DNA from: Zygnema cylindricum
Taxonomy: Eukaryota > Streptophyta > Zygnematophyceae > Zygnematales > Zygnemataceae
Assembly (NCBI GenBank): GCA_037447655.1
Contig: JBBHKE010002877.1
Coordinates: 262,466-278,007 of the forward strand
Length of the DNA: 15,542 bases
Reading direction: 5' to 3'
The translations under genes were made by a program, and so were the position numbers. A model generated the notes under the pieces. The model saw only the letters and a list, made by a program, of their open reading frames with translations. It had not been told where the DNA came from and did not search any database. This document shows positions 1-7,557 of the stretch, piece by piece; within the stretch, counting starts at the first letter, position 1, and each line of letters begins with the position of its first letter.

Positions 1-12
1 GGCAAATTGTTA

Positions 13-112
13 GGACGGATTAGGACAAATGGTAGAAAATAATACCAGCGGATAAGGACAATGCAGGGAAACTGTACGGACGGATAAGGACAAATGTCTG
101 AAAACTGTACGG
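13..112. repeat. Imperfect ~33-bp tandem repeat (about three units)
   Basis: Three successive units share the core GGAYAAGGACAAATG-like sequence (starting near 13, 48 and 80). The last two end in AAACTGTACGGAC. Units are 32-35 bp and diverge mainly at their 3' halves. GTACGGACGG also recurs at about 200-212, outside the array. I see no coding meaning; short open frames here are incidental. It looks like a decayed minisatellite, and it may continue to the left of the window. Confidence 0.65.
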
Positions 113-283
113 ACAGCAGTCATGGATCTTTACGGATGGGTGTGAAGGCCGAGGAATACCCGTGGGCGGAAACGGCTGACACTGGCTGTTTGTACGTCTG
201 TACGGACGGGGTACGGCTCATCCAGATCCTCGCCTACTCTCTCTCCTTTCAGAGAGATGCCACATGTGAAATGCTCTCCCATT

Positions 284-451
284 GGAGGGAAGGGGAGAAA
301 GAGACAGAAAAGTAGTCCTTGATAATGCAAAGGAAGTAGAAATGTGAGGGAAGGAGGAAGGATTCAATAGAAAAGAACAAAGAGAGGAGAGGAGATTTAG
401 AGAGAGAGGATGTCGAGAAGCTGAGGGGGGGAGAGGGAGGGAGGGAGAGAC
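284..451 (+). repeat. Purine-rich (GA)-biased tract
   Basis: The plus strand is almost entirely A and G for about 170 bases, with a few pyrimidine interruptions around 311-325, 362-367 and 396-420. It is densest at 421-451, a run of GGGAGG-type units. The complementary pyrimidine strand produces long serine/leucine/proline-rich open frames that are compositional artefacts, not genes. Such tracts can adopt triplex structures, but nothing here shows a function. Confidence 0.6.
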
Positions 452-683
452 TAAGAAGCTGATAGTCTCTGGACGTTGAAAGTTGGGAACTTGTGACAGG
501 CAAGTTTGGGCGGGAAAAGGCGAAGCCGAGAATCTCATTGGCCGAAGGAATGTACAAATATGTGCAATAATGAATACATCACGACCGTCTGTGCATCGTC
601 CTTGTCGGTGCCGTACAAATTAGTCGCTTGGAGGCCCTGGGTTATAGATCGTTCGGTGAAAAGTACAGTTACAGTACACCGTG

Positions 684-897
684 TATCGCTATTAATGTAG
701 TGTTAACAAAATTTTCGCCACTTAAAATATCTGTTATCCGTACACACTTTCCTATTTTTTCATGGAGACCGCCAGTCGGAATGTGAGATTCCTTTCTTTC
801 AATCGCAACCGTCAGATCCATAATCCGACAAGCATGTACGGAGAAAAGATGTTTTGAGTAGCAAAAAAAGTTAGAAACATTAACACTAATAGCGATA
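684..897. mobile_element. MITE-A copy 1: short inverted-repeat DNA element
   Basis: This is one of three related ~200-bp elements in the window (others at 2803 and 11350). The left end begins TATCGCTATTA. The right end is the reverse complement of TATCGCTATTAGTGTTAATG, and similarity between the two ends continues for about 58 bp through a CACTTAAAACATCTTTTCTC-like block and a GTACAC-like block. The centre holds a GAGACCGCC ... CAATCGCAACCGTCAGATC segment conserved in the other copies. There is no coding capacity. Long terminal inverted repeats, small size and several dispersed copies are what define a MITE. Flanking similarity (ACAGTACACCGTG on the left, CTGTAACC on the right) hints that the true termini lie 10-35 bp further out. 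I could not identify a target-site duplication, so the superfamily is unassigned. Confidence 0.75.
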
Positions 898-904
898 CTG
901 TAAC

Positions 905-1209
905 CATAGTTCAAAAGTAGGTGAAAGTAGGCCCATACAATATGCCTATTGTATGCAAAACATACGATATGACCTTAAGATCCATATTGTATTTGGACCT
1001 ATTCGGACCAATTAAAACATTCGGACCAAAAATTGGACCAATTAAAACATTCGGACCAAAAAAATTAATAACACCGTCAGATTCGGACGATCGTACGGTC
1101 GTTGATGAAAGTAGCGATCTAAGAAGATCACACGAAAAGCCCATAACACAACTTACGATAAAGGTGCCGACCAAAGGCCTACCATAAAAACGCCTACTTT
1201 TGAACTATG
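905..1209. mobile_element. MITE-B: 305-bp element with 17-bp perfect terminal inverted repeats
   Basis: CATAGTTCAAAAGTAGG at 905-921 is exactly inverted at 1193-1209. The match continues imperfectly inwards (GTAGGCC on both sides). The interior holds a 30-bp tandem duplication at 1002-1061 and no gene. The element starts 8 bp after the recognisable end of MITE-A copy 1, possibly inside that element's outer terminus. The expected target duplication is unclear: a TA dinucleotide lies inside each end (CA-TA-G), which would fit a Tc1/mariner or PIF-type duplication if the real repeat begins at GTTCAAAAG. That assignment is inference. It is seen only once in this window, so the element call rests on its inverted termini. 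Confidence 0.6.
1002..1061 (+). repeat. Two-unit 30-bp tandem repeat inside MITE-B
   Basis: The unit (TTCGGACCAATTAAAACATT followed by CGGACCAAAAA) occurs at about 1002-1031 and 1032-1061 with one or two differences. A partial third unit (TTTGGACCTA) lies just upstream at about 992. It is 30 bp, a multiple of three, so open frames on both strands carry a repeated Gly-Pro motif. This is a by-product and not evidence of a protein. Confidence 0.7.
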
Positions 1210-2802
1210 ACTAAAACGTTTTGCAATTTTTTAGCGTGGTACACCGAAATGTAAACGATGTAATCGGTAACGATATTGTTACAATCCTTAAAAATCGAGA
1301 TGGTACGATATCTGCAAATATTTTTATTACGATTTTTCAGTATTCGACATTAGTACTTTTAAAAAGGCTAAAATACGTCACAACTATGTTTTTGTCCACT
1401 TGTTTACATGCGAAACGAGTTCCTAACATATAATTTTGTCTTTAGCCTGTACGACATTCTTTTTTTAGGGCATTTCACGGCGTTTTTTTGCAGGCCTTTG
1501 TGGGAGTTTAAGGCTTCCTAGGGTTTTTTAAGGAAATTTCAAGGTTTTTTAGGGGTATATAACTATTTATAGTGTTTATCGGGTCTTAGCGCAAACCTTC
1601 TGCATTTCTATTATTATTTCCAGAGGAAGAAATTTTGTCTCTATATGTCATTCCAAACAGCCCTAATAAGGAGGGGTTCCATGAAACTTTAGCTGATCTA
1701 AAATATTAAGTAAAAATATTCGTCTAACCATAAATATCGCCAATTCTAATCAAACTTGCAGTACGATTAAAACCGCGACCCCTATCGGACGATTGGTTCC
1801 AAAATCGAGAAATGCCAGTTCCGATTCGATACGCAGCTCAAGAATTTCCATAGGAACATATTTTAGTGTGTTACGCTGTCGCGATGCTACAGTATTCGTC
1901 CGCCGTACGAGTCGTGCAAATATTGGTACACTTTCCTAAAAAGTCAACAAACAGGACAGCGTAATAAGTAATAACACATTAAAATCTGTTCCGATGGGGA
2001 AACTTCCTCCCTACCATTGATGACGTCCTTCCATTGAAACCGAGAGCCTTCGATTTCGGTGTCGCACGTAATAATGGTAACGGAGAGGAAAAACACGTGT
2101 TTCCATCCGAACAATCTTGAAAAAATCGAAACTACAGTACAGTCAGGGTTCCGTGCAACGGTAAACTTGTAGTACAGTGGTATTCGTTTTCTTGGGTTTT
2201 CTTCGTTCTTTTTCTTTAGCTTTTTTTTGACATCTCCAACTTTTTCATCCCTCCTCAAAATTTGGCGTTTGCGGAAACGTCAAACACGCAGGGACCACGC
2301 CGACAATTTGTCTGGACACCTCACACGCGCTTAATTCTCAGTGGTCCGAAAGTTCTCGGTCCCCTAGCGTAGAAAGCCCAGAGGCTTGGCTGGGGAATCG
2401 AGAGGTGAACGATTGCTTTCCAGGAAGGAAACGTGTTCTCCTTTGATTGGCAATCGGTTTCTATGTACAAAATCAGAAACTACGCGTGTATGCGCGTGTG
2501 GGTGCTTCTAGTGAAAATAGAAGAATGTTCAGTCTTTGTCTTTGTTTTCTGATGTTTTTTGCAACCTCCTTCCTCAGCTTTTCTTCCGCTTTCCTTCGTA
2601 ATGTGGTGTTATTTTCACGCGCTCAATTTCTCTAGGTGTTAACTTCCAAGTTCCCCAACGTAGAAGAATGGACGTCTCAGTACACTTAAAAAAAAAAATT
2701 AAAAAAACACGGAAATTTCGGTCGCATCGCACTGAAAGAATGTATCATTTTCTTGCACGTCTGTAAATTTCAGCGTTCACCCGCAAGTACAGTAAGAGTG
2801 TA
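1210..2802. other. Stretch without a recognisable gene
   Basis: I find no convincing coding region, RNA gene or complete mobile element here. The part around 1230-1340 is rich in CGATA/ATCGGT words like the element at 3075-3530 and could be a remnant of the same kind. 1440-1580 is T-rich with repeated TTTTTTAGG-type words. The open frame on the minus strand at 1944-2258 (104 codons) starts with a lysine-rich, low-complexity stretch and matches no family I recognise. 2022-2050 is shared, inverted, with 3615-3642. 2681-2707 contains an A-rich run. Confidence 0.5.
2022..2050 (-). repeat. Short inverted repeat partner of 3615-3642
   Basis: Read on the minus strand this segment gives AAGGCTCTCGGTTTCAATGG followed by AAGGACGTC. 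Positions 3615-3642 on the plus strand read AAGGCCCTCGGTTTCAATGG followed by GAAACGTC. Only three or four positions differ over 28-29 bases. Similarity fades on both sides. Both may be pieces of one dispersed family lying in opposite orientation; no function can be read from it. Confidence 0.5.
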
Positions 2803-2998
2803 TATTGCTATTAGCGTTATGTTTTTTTCTCCACTTAAAACATCTTTTCTCCGCGCACACATACCCGATTTTCGTGGGACGCAAATCGGAGGGTGAGAAT
2901 CTTACCTTTCAATCGCAACTGTCGGATCAACAATCTGACGATTGTGCAAGGGAAAAAGATGTTTAAAGCTGAAAAAAACATTAACACTTATAACGATA
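2803..2998. mobile_element. MITE-A copy 2
   Basis: The left end reads TATTGCTATTAGCGTTATGT and then runs through CCACTTAAAACATCTTTTCT. The right end is the inverse of TATCGTTATAAGTGTTAATG. The centre carries GGTGAGAATCTTACCTTTCA and ATCGCAACTGTCGGATCAAC, matching copies 1 and 3. It is shorter than copy 1 by about 18 bp. On the right, the flank CACGCTGTAGTGTACGGTACCGAA, read inverted, resembles the left flank of copy 1 (GTTCGGTG...GTAC...GTG). This suggests that the full terminal repeat is longer than the well-conserved core. No gene is inside. Confidence 0.72.
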
Positions 2999-3074
2999 CA
3001 CGCTGTAGTGTACGGTACCGAAGACATTTTCAAAATTATCCCAAGGCTTGTTGTCGTGTGGCTCCAGTTTAGTA

Positions 3075-3530
3075 GTGTTGTGTATCGGCAAGAAATTTAT
3101 CGCGGTAACACCGATACCCCTAGTTATCTGTTATCGAACGGTTAGGTGTCGCGCCAAGACCTACAAATTCCTCATCGGCAATAAATAGAAGAAATAGAGT
3201 ACGATATATATTAGTACTTTATAATATACTATATTATATTTTCATTGTACATTGCGTGGTATGCCACGTGTAACAATCTGTTCCGCACTCTGTGTAACGG
3301 AATAACGACGGATCAATAAGACGGAAGTAACCATACAATTGTATGGTACAAAGTGTACATTTATCACTGATAGTTATCAGTACCAATGTTATAGCAATAA
3401 AAAACCGAAATTATTAGTTTTCTATTGGCGATAACACCAAAGTCAGTATATTGTGCTAATATATCGATTATCGACAAGCCAAAAAAAGGTACATATCGAT
3501 TATCGACAAAACCCCACCGATACACAACAC
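3075..3530. mobile_element. 456-bp element with 14-bp perfect terminal inverted repeats
   Basis: GTGTTGTGTATCGG at 3075-3088 is exactly inverted at 3517-3530. The termini continue with TATCG/CGATA-rich subterminal sequence: TTATCGCGG and ACCGATACC on the left, and two direct copies of ATATCGATTATCGACAA on the right at about 3460 and 3494. Near the middle is a perfect 18-bp palindrome (3330-3347). There is no coding sequence. Size and structure suit a non-autonomous DNA transposon. The repeated ATCGG/CGATA words remind me of hAT-type non-autonomous elements in animals, but no 8-bp target duplication could be confirmed, so the superfamily is a guess. Confidence 0.55.
3330..3347. repeat. Perfect 18-bp palindrome
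   Basis: ACCATACAATTGTATGGT reads identically on both strands with no spacer. It lies close to the midpoint of the 3075-3530 element. A second small dyad, ACTGATA-GT-TATCAGT, lies at about 3364-3379. Confidence 0.8.
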
Positions 3531-3698
3531 GACAATTTAGGTATTGTGATGATGAAAATTATACTAGCTCGATATGAATCTCCCCTTAACCTTTTAGATC
3601 TGGACGTCAAAACAAAGGCCCTCGGTTTCAATGGGAAACGTCCTAACATAGACCCCACGTCAGAGGTCGCAATACTGTGCACGAATCCGTTGAAATTT

Positions 3699-4573
3699 TG
3701 TGTCCCCCATTGGATCACAGAATTCCTCTTTGTATATGAAGCCTCTAGTGAATTTTCAATGGCCTCCTTTGTTTAGGAACAACTGCCACCCTGGCAGACA
3801 AAGAACATTAATGACTACACGCGTGTCTAGTGTGGACTCCCCTGAGTCCACAAGAGAAGAAATATCTAAAAACGCCCAAACAGGCGATTAGTTATGAAGC
3901 AGCAAAAATGCCTATTTGTACAAAACCAGGAGAGAGGCGACTACCTACAAAAATGCTAAGTCCTAAAAATCCTCTCTAAAACCCCTATCTACTGCTGTAT
4001 CGCACCAATCACAGGACTGTACCGTACAAGAGGGTACAAGTCCCATGGTACCTTCTGTACGCTTGACATACGCCATAGCCATGGTGAGGACGTCTGTCAC
4101 ACTCAAACTCGTCCTGATGCTACCCGGAGATTCCGCTTTGATGCCGCGCCACGTAGCATCCAGTGACATATTGTCCATAAACCGCCAAAATAATCATTCC
4201 GCGATGTTAGCTTTAATGACATCTGGTTGATCCAACTGATGTATTAACGTCCGCCGTTCAAATAAATGTCCGATCAATTTGTTTAGTGCGGTACCGGAGT
4301 GTATACAAAATTTGCACTCTTTCTATGTAAGGTTTCTCGTAGATCAAGGTAATCGGGCTGATCTGCATGTTTACTTTTAAATAGCTATTGAACCCTATAT
4401 ATTCCAGCACAGGTCCTACACTATAGGACAAGGTTTCCTGTTATTCTAGCGAACTATAGGGACCAAGATCAATTCCTAGCTGGTGCGTATTTTTTTAGTA
4501 AAGTCTACTCATATTGACCTTTTTATTAAAAATGACCTAGAAAATACAAATAAGAAAGACACATATTTCAACA
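3699..4573 (-). mobile_element. 3' LTR of the copia element (complete, 875 bp)
   Basis: The copy at 8181 matches this segment over about 820 bp in the same orientation. On the minus strand it begins TGTTGAAATATG and ends GGGGGACACA, the TG...CA form expected of an LTR. The inner boundary is fixed by the polypurine tract at 4574-4586 and the outer boundary by the TGTGTCCCCC start shared with the other LTR. The shared interior includes AACGCCCAAACAGGCG, CCATGGTACCTTCT and GTCCGCCGTTCAAATAAATG. The two LTRs differ by roughly 10-20 % where I compared them, with many transitions and small indels, so the insertion is old. The outer flank (AATTT at 3694-3698) could not be matched to a target duplication because the partner LTR has lost its outer end. 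Confidence 0.9.
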
Positions 4574-4586
4574 CTCCCCTTATTTT
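4574..4586 (-). other. Polypurine tract of the copia element
   Basis: On the minus strand the bases directly before the 3' LTR read AAAATAAGGGGAG. This is a typical plus-strand primer for Ty1/copia elements, abutting the LTR start TGTTG with no spacer. It fixes the inner LTR edge. Confidence 0.8.
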
Positions 4587-4590
4587 CTAG

Positions 4591-4847
4591 TCACTTTTTG
4601 ATTTGAGTCCGTTCTCTGAAAAGTTTAAGTTTGGGAGATGAAACTGCCTTTGACATCATGTCTACCACGGTCTCTCCATCTGGCCTATACTCCAGGCTCA
4701 CAATTTTGTTTTCAACTTGCTCTCTCATAAAGCTCAGTGTTATGTCCATTTGTTTTTCCTTAAAATGGTGTTTTGGGTTTGCTGCAATTGCAATTGCAGC
4801 CTGATTATCACAAAACACTCTCTACACACCAACCTTCATGAACCCAA
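4591..4847 (-). pseudogene. Copia pol: C-terminal end of RNase H (fragment)
   Basis: The minus-strand frame ending at 4591 begins with VFCDNQAAI and continues with a helix ending HFKEKQMDI, then MREQVENKIVSLEY and a DMMSKAVSSPKL end. These are the landmarks of the last third of copia RNase H, where consensus forms read CDNQ-A-I, H-x-R-x-KHIDI, and AD-x-TK-x-L. RNase H would degrade the RNA strand during reverse transcription. The conserved Lys/His-Ile of the KHIDI block appears as KQMDI. Upstream, a short stretch with one in-frame TAG (the LGF...VGV...R region) also fits RNase H, and it then abuts the integrase end near 4847. The N-terminal RNase H, the whole reverse transcriptase and the integrase C-terminus are absent. 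The frame stops just before the polypurine tract, as expected at the end of pol. Confidence 0.85.
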
Positions 4848-5160
4848 TCTTTCAGCAACGACATTTTGTTTTGGGTTATCCGGGACTGTCTTTTGTTGTT
4901 GCATTCCGTCATCTTTTAGGAAAACCTCAAACTAATTAGATGTGTATTCCCCCCTATTATCACTTCTGATTAATTTAATGGAAGTCTCATGAAGCTTTTC
5001 ACTCCAAGCTTTTTACTCTTTGAAGTATGTTGGTGCTTCAAACTTTGACTTGAGAAAGTAAACTCTTAAGTACCTTGACCAATCATCATTTATGGTAAGC
5101 ATGCATCTTTTCCCTCCCACTGATGGCACTTTGGCTGGCCCCAAATATCTGTATGCACCA
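4848..5160 (-). pseudogene. Copia pol: integrase catalytic core (rve-type, broken)
   Basis: The core follows the HHCC region on the minus strand. The first acidic residue lies in LVHTDIWG (Asp codon 5147-5149). A one-base frameshift near 5140 is needed to continue into PAKVPSVGGK, MLTINDDWSRYLRVYFL and KSKFEAP. The second acidic residue lies in IRSDN (Asp codon 4959-4961), where the usual GGEY reads RGEY. The third lies in VVAER (Glu codon 4851-4853) after TVPDNPKQN. So all three DDE positions of the integrase can be found, but the frame has stops (TAA after FKE, TAG after YTSN). The integrase would join the cDNA to host DNA in the nucleus. The C-terminal part is missing because the sequence jumps to RNase H at about 4847. 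Confidence 0.82.
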
Positions 5161-5689
5161 GATCTAAGACCTTTTCCCCTTTATACTTAGTTGATTTTGC
5201 GGAGGGCAATCTGTGAGCCTTACCTTGGGCACATCCACCACAGTCATTGCTCATTTTATTATCATCAAATTGGATCCCTTCGACTACTTCCAGTCTTTTC
5301 ATTTCTCTCAATCTGTCTAAATGCACATGACCCAAACGTTTATGCCATATCATCATATTAGGGATACCAACATAGTAAGCATTATTATTTTCATTACTAA
5401 GGTTCAGCCTAAACATCCACTGGCTACCCTTTTCAGCAGTAAAGTAGAAGGCATCATCATACATAGCTATAAATTCTCCCTTCCTAGTATAGGTCCCAAA
5501 GTCTTTGGTATCCAGAATATATGCGGAGATAAGATTCTTACTCAACTGAGGTATGTAGAGTACACTTGAGAAATTAATTATGGATGTATGACCTTCCACT
5601 AGTACTTTCATATCTATTGATAGAACTAGATTGGTAGTGACTACTCTCCCATCCCCATACTCTATCTCTATAGTGAGAATCTTTCTCAA
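5161..5689 (-). pseudogene. Copia pol: end of protease and GAG-pre-integrase (HHCC) region
   Basis: This is one long minus-strand frame. It opens with the C-terminal part of the protease (IEYGDGRVV, then VEGHTSIINFSSVLYIPQLSKNL, matching the copia pattern VLYVP-x-L-x-xNLLS). It leads into the GAG-pre-integrase domain: MIWHKRLGHVHLDRLREMKR, then NDCGGCAQGKAHRLP. The two His and the CGGC pair are the zinc ligands of the integrase N-terminal HHCC finger, and all are present. This is the best-preserved part of the element. It runs without a stop into the integrase core until the frameshift near 5140. A TAA at about 5690 separates it from the upstream protease active site in the same frame. Confidence 0.87.
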
Positions 5690-5930
5690 TTATGTAAATA
5701 ACTGCTTTTCTCGACACATATGCATTGAGGCACCTGAGTGTATGATCCAACCTTCTTTCGGAGCTTCTCGGACAGCTCCTATTACACACTTCTGCTTTCG
5801 TGGGATCTTTGTCTCCTACATCTTCTCATTGAGAATAAGTTCTCCATCCTCGTCATCCGAAGCCTCCTCTTCTCTTGACTCCCTTTTTCACTTGTGTCGT
5901 CACAAGTGTTTTTTTCTTGCCTCGTGAAAA
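5690..5930 (-). pseudogene. Copia pol: aspartic protease active-site region, catalytic Asp changed
   Basis: In the same minus-strand frame as the downstream domain, the sequence reads EGWIIHSGASMHMCREKQLF. Copia proteases have W-x-x-DSGAS/T-x-HM here. The Asp is replaced by His (CAC, codon 5738-5740), so the enzyme that cuts the polyprotein would be inactive. Upstream is a short acidic linker (EEEASDDEDGE at about 5840-5875) followed by an in-frame TAG. That linker is of the kind often found between zinc knuckle and protease. The frame relation to the zinc-knuckle frame is broken. Confidence 0.78.
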
Positions 5931-6330
5931 TTCACCAGTTTAGCTCTCCTTGATCCTCAACTCTGTTAACTTGGTGCACTCCGCCATATAGTGATCAGGT
6001 TTCTTGCAAAAATGATAGAGTCCTTTCAAGATCCTCAGTCCTGCGGGCTGATTTCCCCCTCCGCCGAAACTTCCATAAGGTTTCTTAGAGTCCTTGCTCC
6101 ACCGATCTATCTCAACAACCAGAGCTTGGACACTCTTTCCTCCTCTCCGGATATCAACAATGTTCTCTCGGACTAGGATCATCCTGACAACTGAGTTCCA
6201 AATCCACAAGCTATCGTCAAGATCCTACACTCGGTTGACTACATTCTCATAGTCATCTAGTTTGATGACCTTTGCTTTCATGGTTCCCATCTAACCGGCA
6301 CTTTCTGTTGTTTTTGAAGATTCAGTTTCG
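5931..6330 (-). pseudogene. Copia gag: C-terminal part with zinc knuckle (broken)
   Basis: The minus-strand frame reads through KAKVIKLDDYENVVNRV, a TAG, then DLDDSLWIWNSVV, a glycine-rich segment (GSFGGGGNQPAG) and the zinc knuckle at about 5976-6017. The knuckle follows the C-x2-C-x4-H-x4-C spacing, but its first Cys is Tyr (codon 6015-6017): YHFCKKPDHYMAEC. The gag protein would coat the RNA in the virus-like particle, and the knuckle binds RNA. The region upstream (to the right of about 6330) stops resembling gag; the N-terminal half of gag resumes at about 7558. Confidence 0.75.
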
Positions 6331-7557
6331 TACGTGCGTGCGCATGTTTGCGTGCGTACGTAAATACTGAAAGTAATGTGAAAGTAATGTGGTGGTACAA
6401 ATGGATTTACAGGTAAAGTGACGTAAAGTACAAATTGAGTGACGCGAAGAAGCGTACGAAAAATACGGAATGCGAAATAAAAATGGACGGCGGATCGCGA
6501 ATCGATCCGACGATTAATGTTCGAAATGTTTTTTAAAGTGTTCGCCGTAAGTACGGACCATAATGGGACAGGCGACATTTATTAAAAGGGACGTCGCCGG
6601 TACGGTTCGTCTTATTTGACAGGTGTATTCTAATTTCGACGTGCGACATTTATGACAAAGTACGTGATTTCGGTACGGGCAGGATTTGGATGGTACGTGT
6701 TATTTCGGCAAGTGATTCGAGTTACACGTGGAGGGCGGACGACGTCCGCCGATATTTCCAAGGGATCGTATTGTTTTTATGACGCATTATCTAGTGGACC
6801 GTACGTATGTGATATCGGTTCACTACGTGGACTTATCGACAAGTGACTAAGCAAGTTGTCACTTATGACGCGGATTTGTGGATGCGTCGGTGTAAATATT
6901 TGACGAAACATTTTCTTGTCGTATGTGTATAAATAAATTAAAGTTTATTATGATGTTTATATTTAAGTGATCAATTAGGGTTTCGATAGGTTAATTTGTG
7001 TGTGTACGATGTCGTACTTGTAGACAAGTGTACGCTTACGATTGCTTGACTCTCAGGTGTACGCTTACGATTAGTTTACTCTTACTAACAGGTTATTATG
7101 CATAAATAGGATTTAGTGACAGTTGCGTAATTTACGTTGGTTATTTTGACACTTAGTGATTCTTTGACAGCTCACAAGTGTATATATAGGAATGAGCTTT
7201 GTTATGAATAAATAATCAATGTTGGTTAGAAAAGTGGGGACCGAAGATGTAGACTTTTAGGGTTGTCGATTAGGTCATGCACTTTGAATGATATAATGAT
7301 TATTTGATTATACTTTTGTTCATGTGTGATACACTTGTTTGCTATTATTTATTTATGTTATTTTATATATGTTTGATATGCATTGTTTATGTATTTGTCA
7401 TAGGGTTTGTTTATGTCGATTATTCCATCAAACCTTAGATGTTGTCATAGGGTATATTTATGTTGATTATTCCATGAAACCCTAAATGTTGTTTGTTGCG
7501 TCTGTGTACGCATATGGAGGATGCATTTCATATGATTGTTCGTCAACCTATTTTTGC
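6331..7557. mobile_element. ~1.2-kb unidentified insertion splitting gag
   Basis: The gag reading frame is interrupted between the two gag fragments by sequence with a different character: richer in GTACG, CGAC and TACGTG words on the left, AT-rich on the right. It starts with a TGCG/GTACG simple stretch (6329-6362). It has tandem pairs GAAAGTAATGTG (about 6369-6392), GTGTACGCTTACGATT (7028 and 7057) and a 47-bp direct repeat (7396-7442, 7443-7489). It also has a TATA-like TGTATAAATA at about 6926 and a GGCGGAC-GAC-GTCCGCC dyad at 6734-6750. I found no coding region, no clear TG...CA ends and no target duplication. A solo LTR or a non-autonomous element are the likeliest identities; edges are uncertain by tens of bases. 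Confidence 0.5.
7396..7489 (+). repeat. Two-unit 47-bp tandem repeat
   Basis: Units begin TGTCATAGGGTTTGTTTATG (7396) and TGTCATAGGGTATATTTATG (7443) and both contain GATTATTCCAT and AAACC. About 40 of 47 positions agree. It lies within the insertion that splits copia gag. Confidence 0.75.

Noticed and set aside
94-557. Open frames of 60-106 codons on both strands
   Set aside because: They overlap each other, derive from tandem-repeat and GA-rich sequence, and have low-complexity Ser/Leu/Pro composition with no family motif.
911-1187. Gly-Pro repeated peptide frames on both strands
   Set aside because: The repetition comes from the 30-bp tandem duplication inside MITE-B; both strands are open for the same reason and no start context or family supports a protein.
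1944-2258. 104-codon minus-strand frame with a lysine-rich start
   Set aside because: The lysine run is a poly-T tract on the plus strand and the remainder matches nothing I know; no neighbouring exon signals were seen.
3453-3776. 107-codon plus-strand frame
   Set aside because: It starts within the inverted-repeat element and runs into the copia LTR across a transposon boundary, so it cannot be one ancestral gene.
6291-6578. 95-codon minus-strand frame as an extra copia domain
   Set aside because: Only its last ~15 codons lie in gag-like sequence; the rest is in the unrelated insertion and shows no motif.
7028-7489. CRISPR-like array from the short direct repeats
   Set aside because: Repeats occur only as pairs, differ in length and are not regularly spaced; the sequence is clearly eukaryotic.
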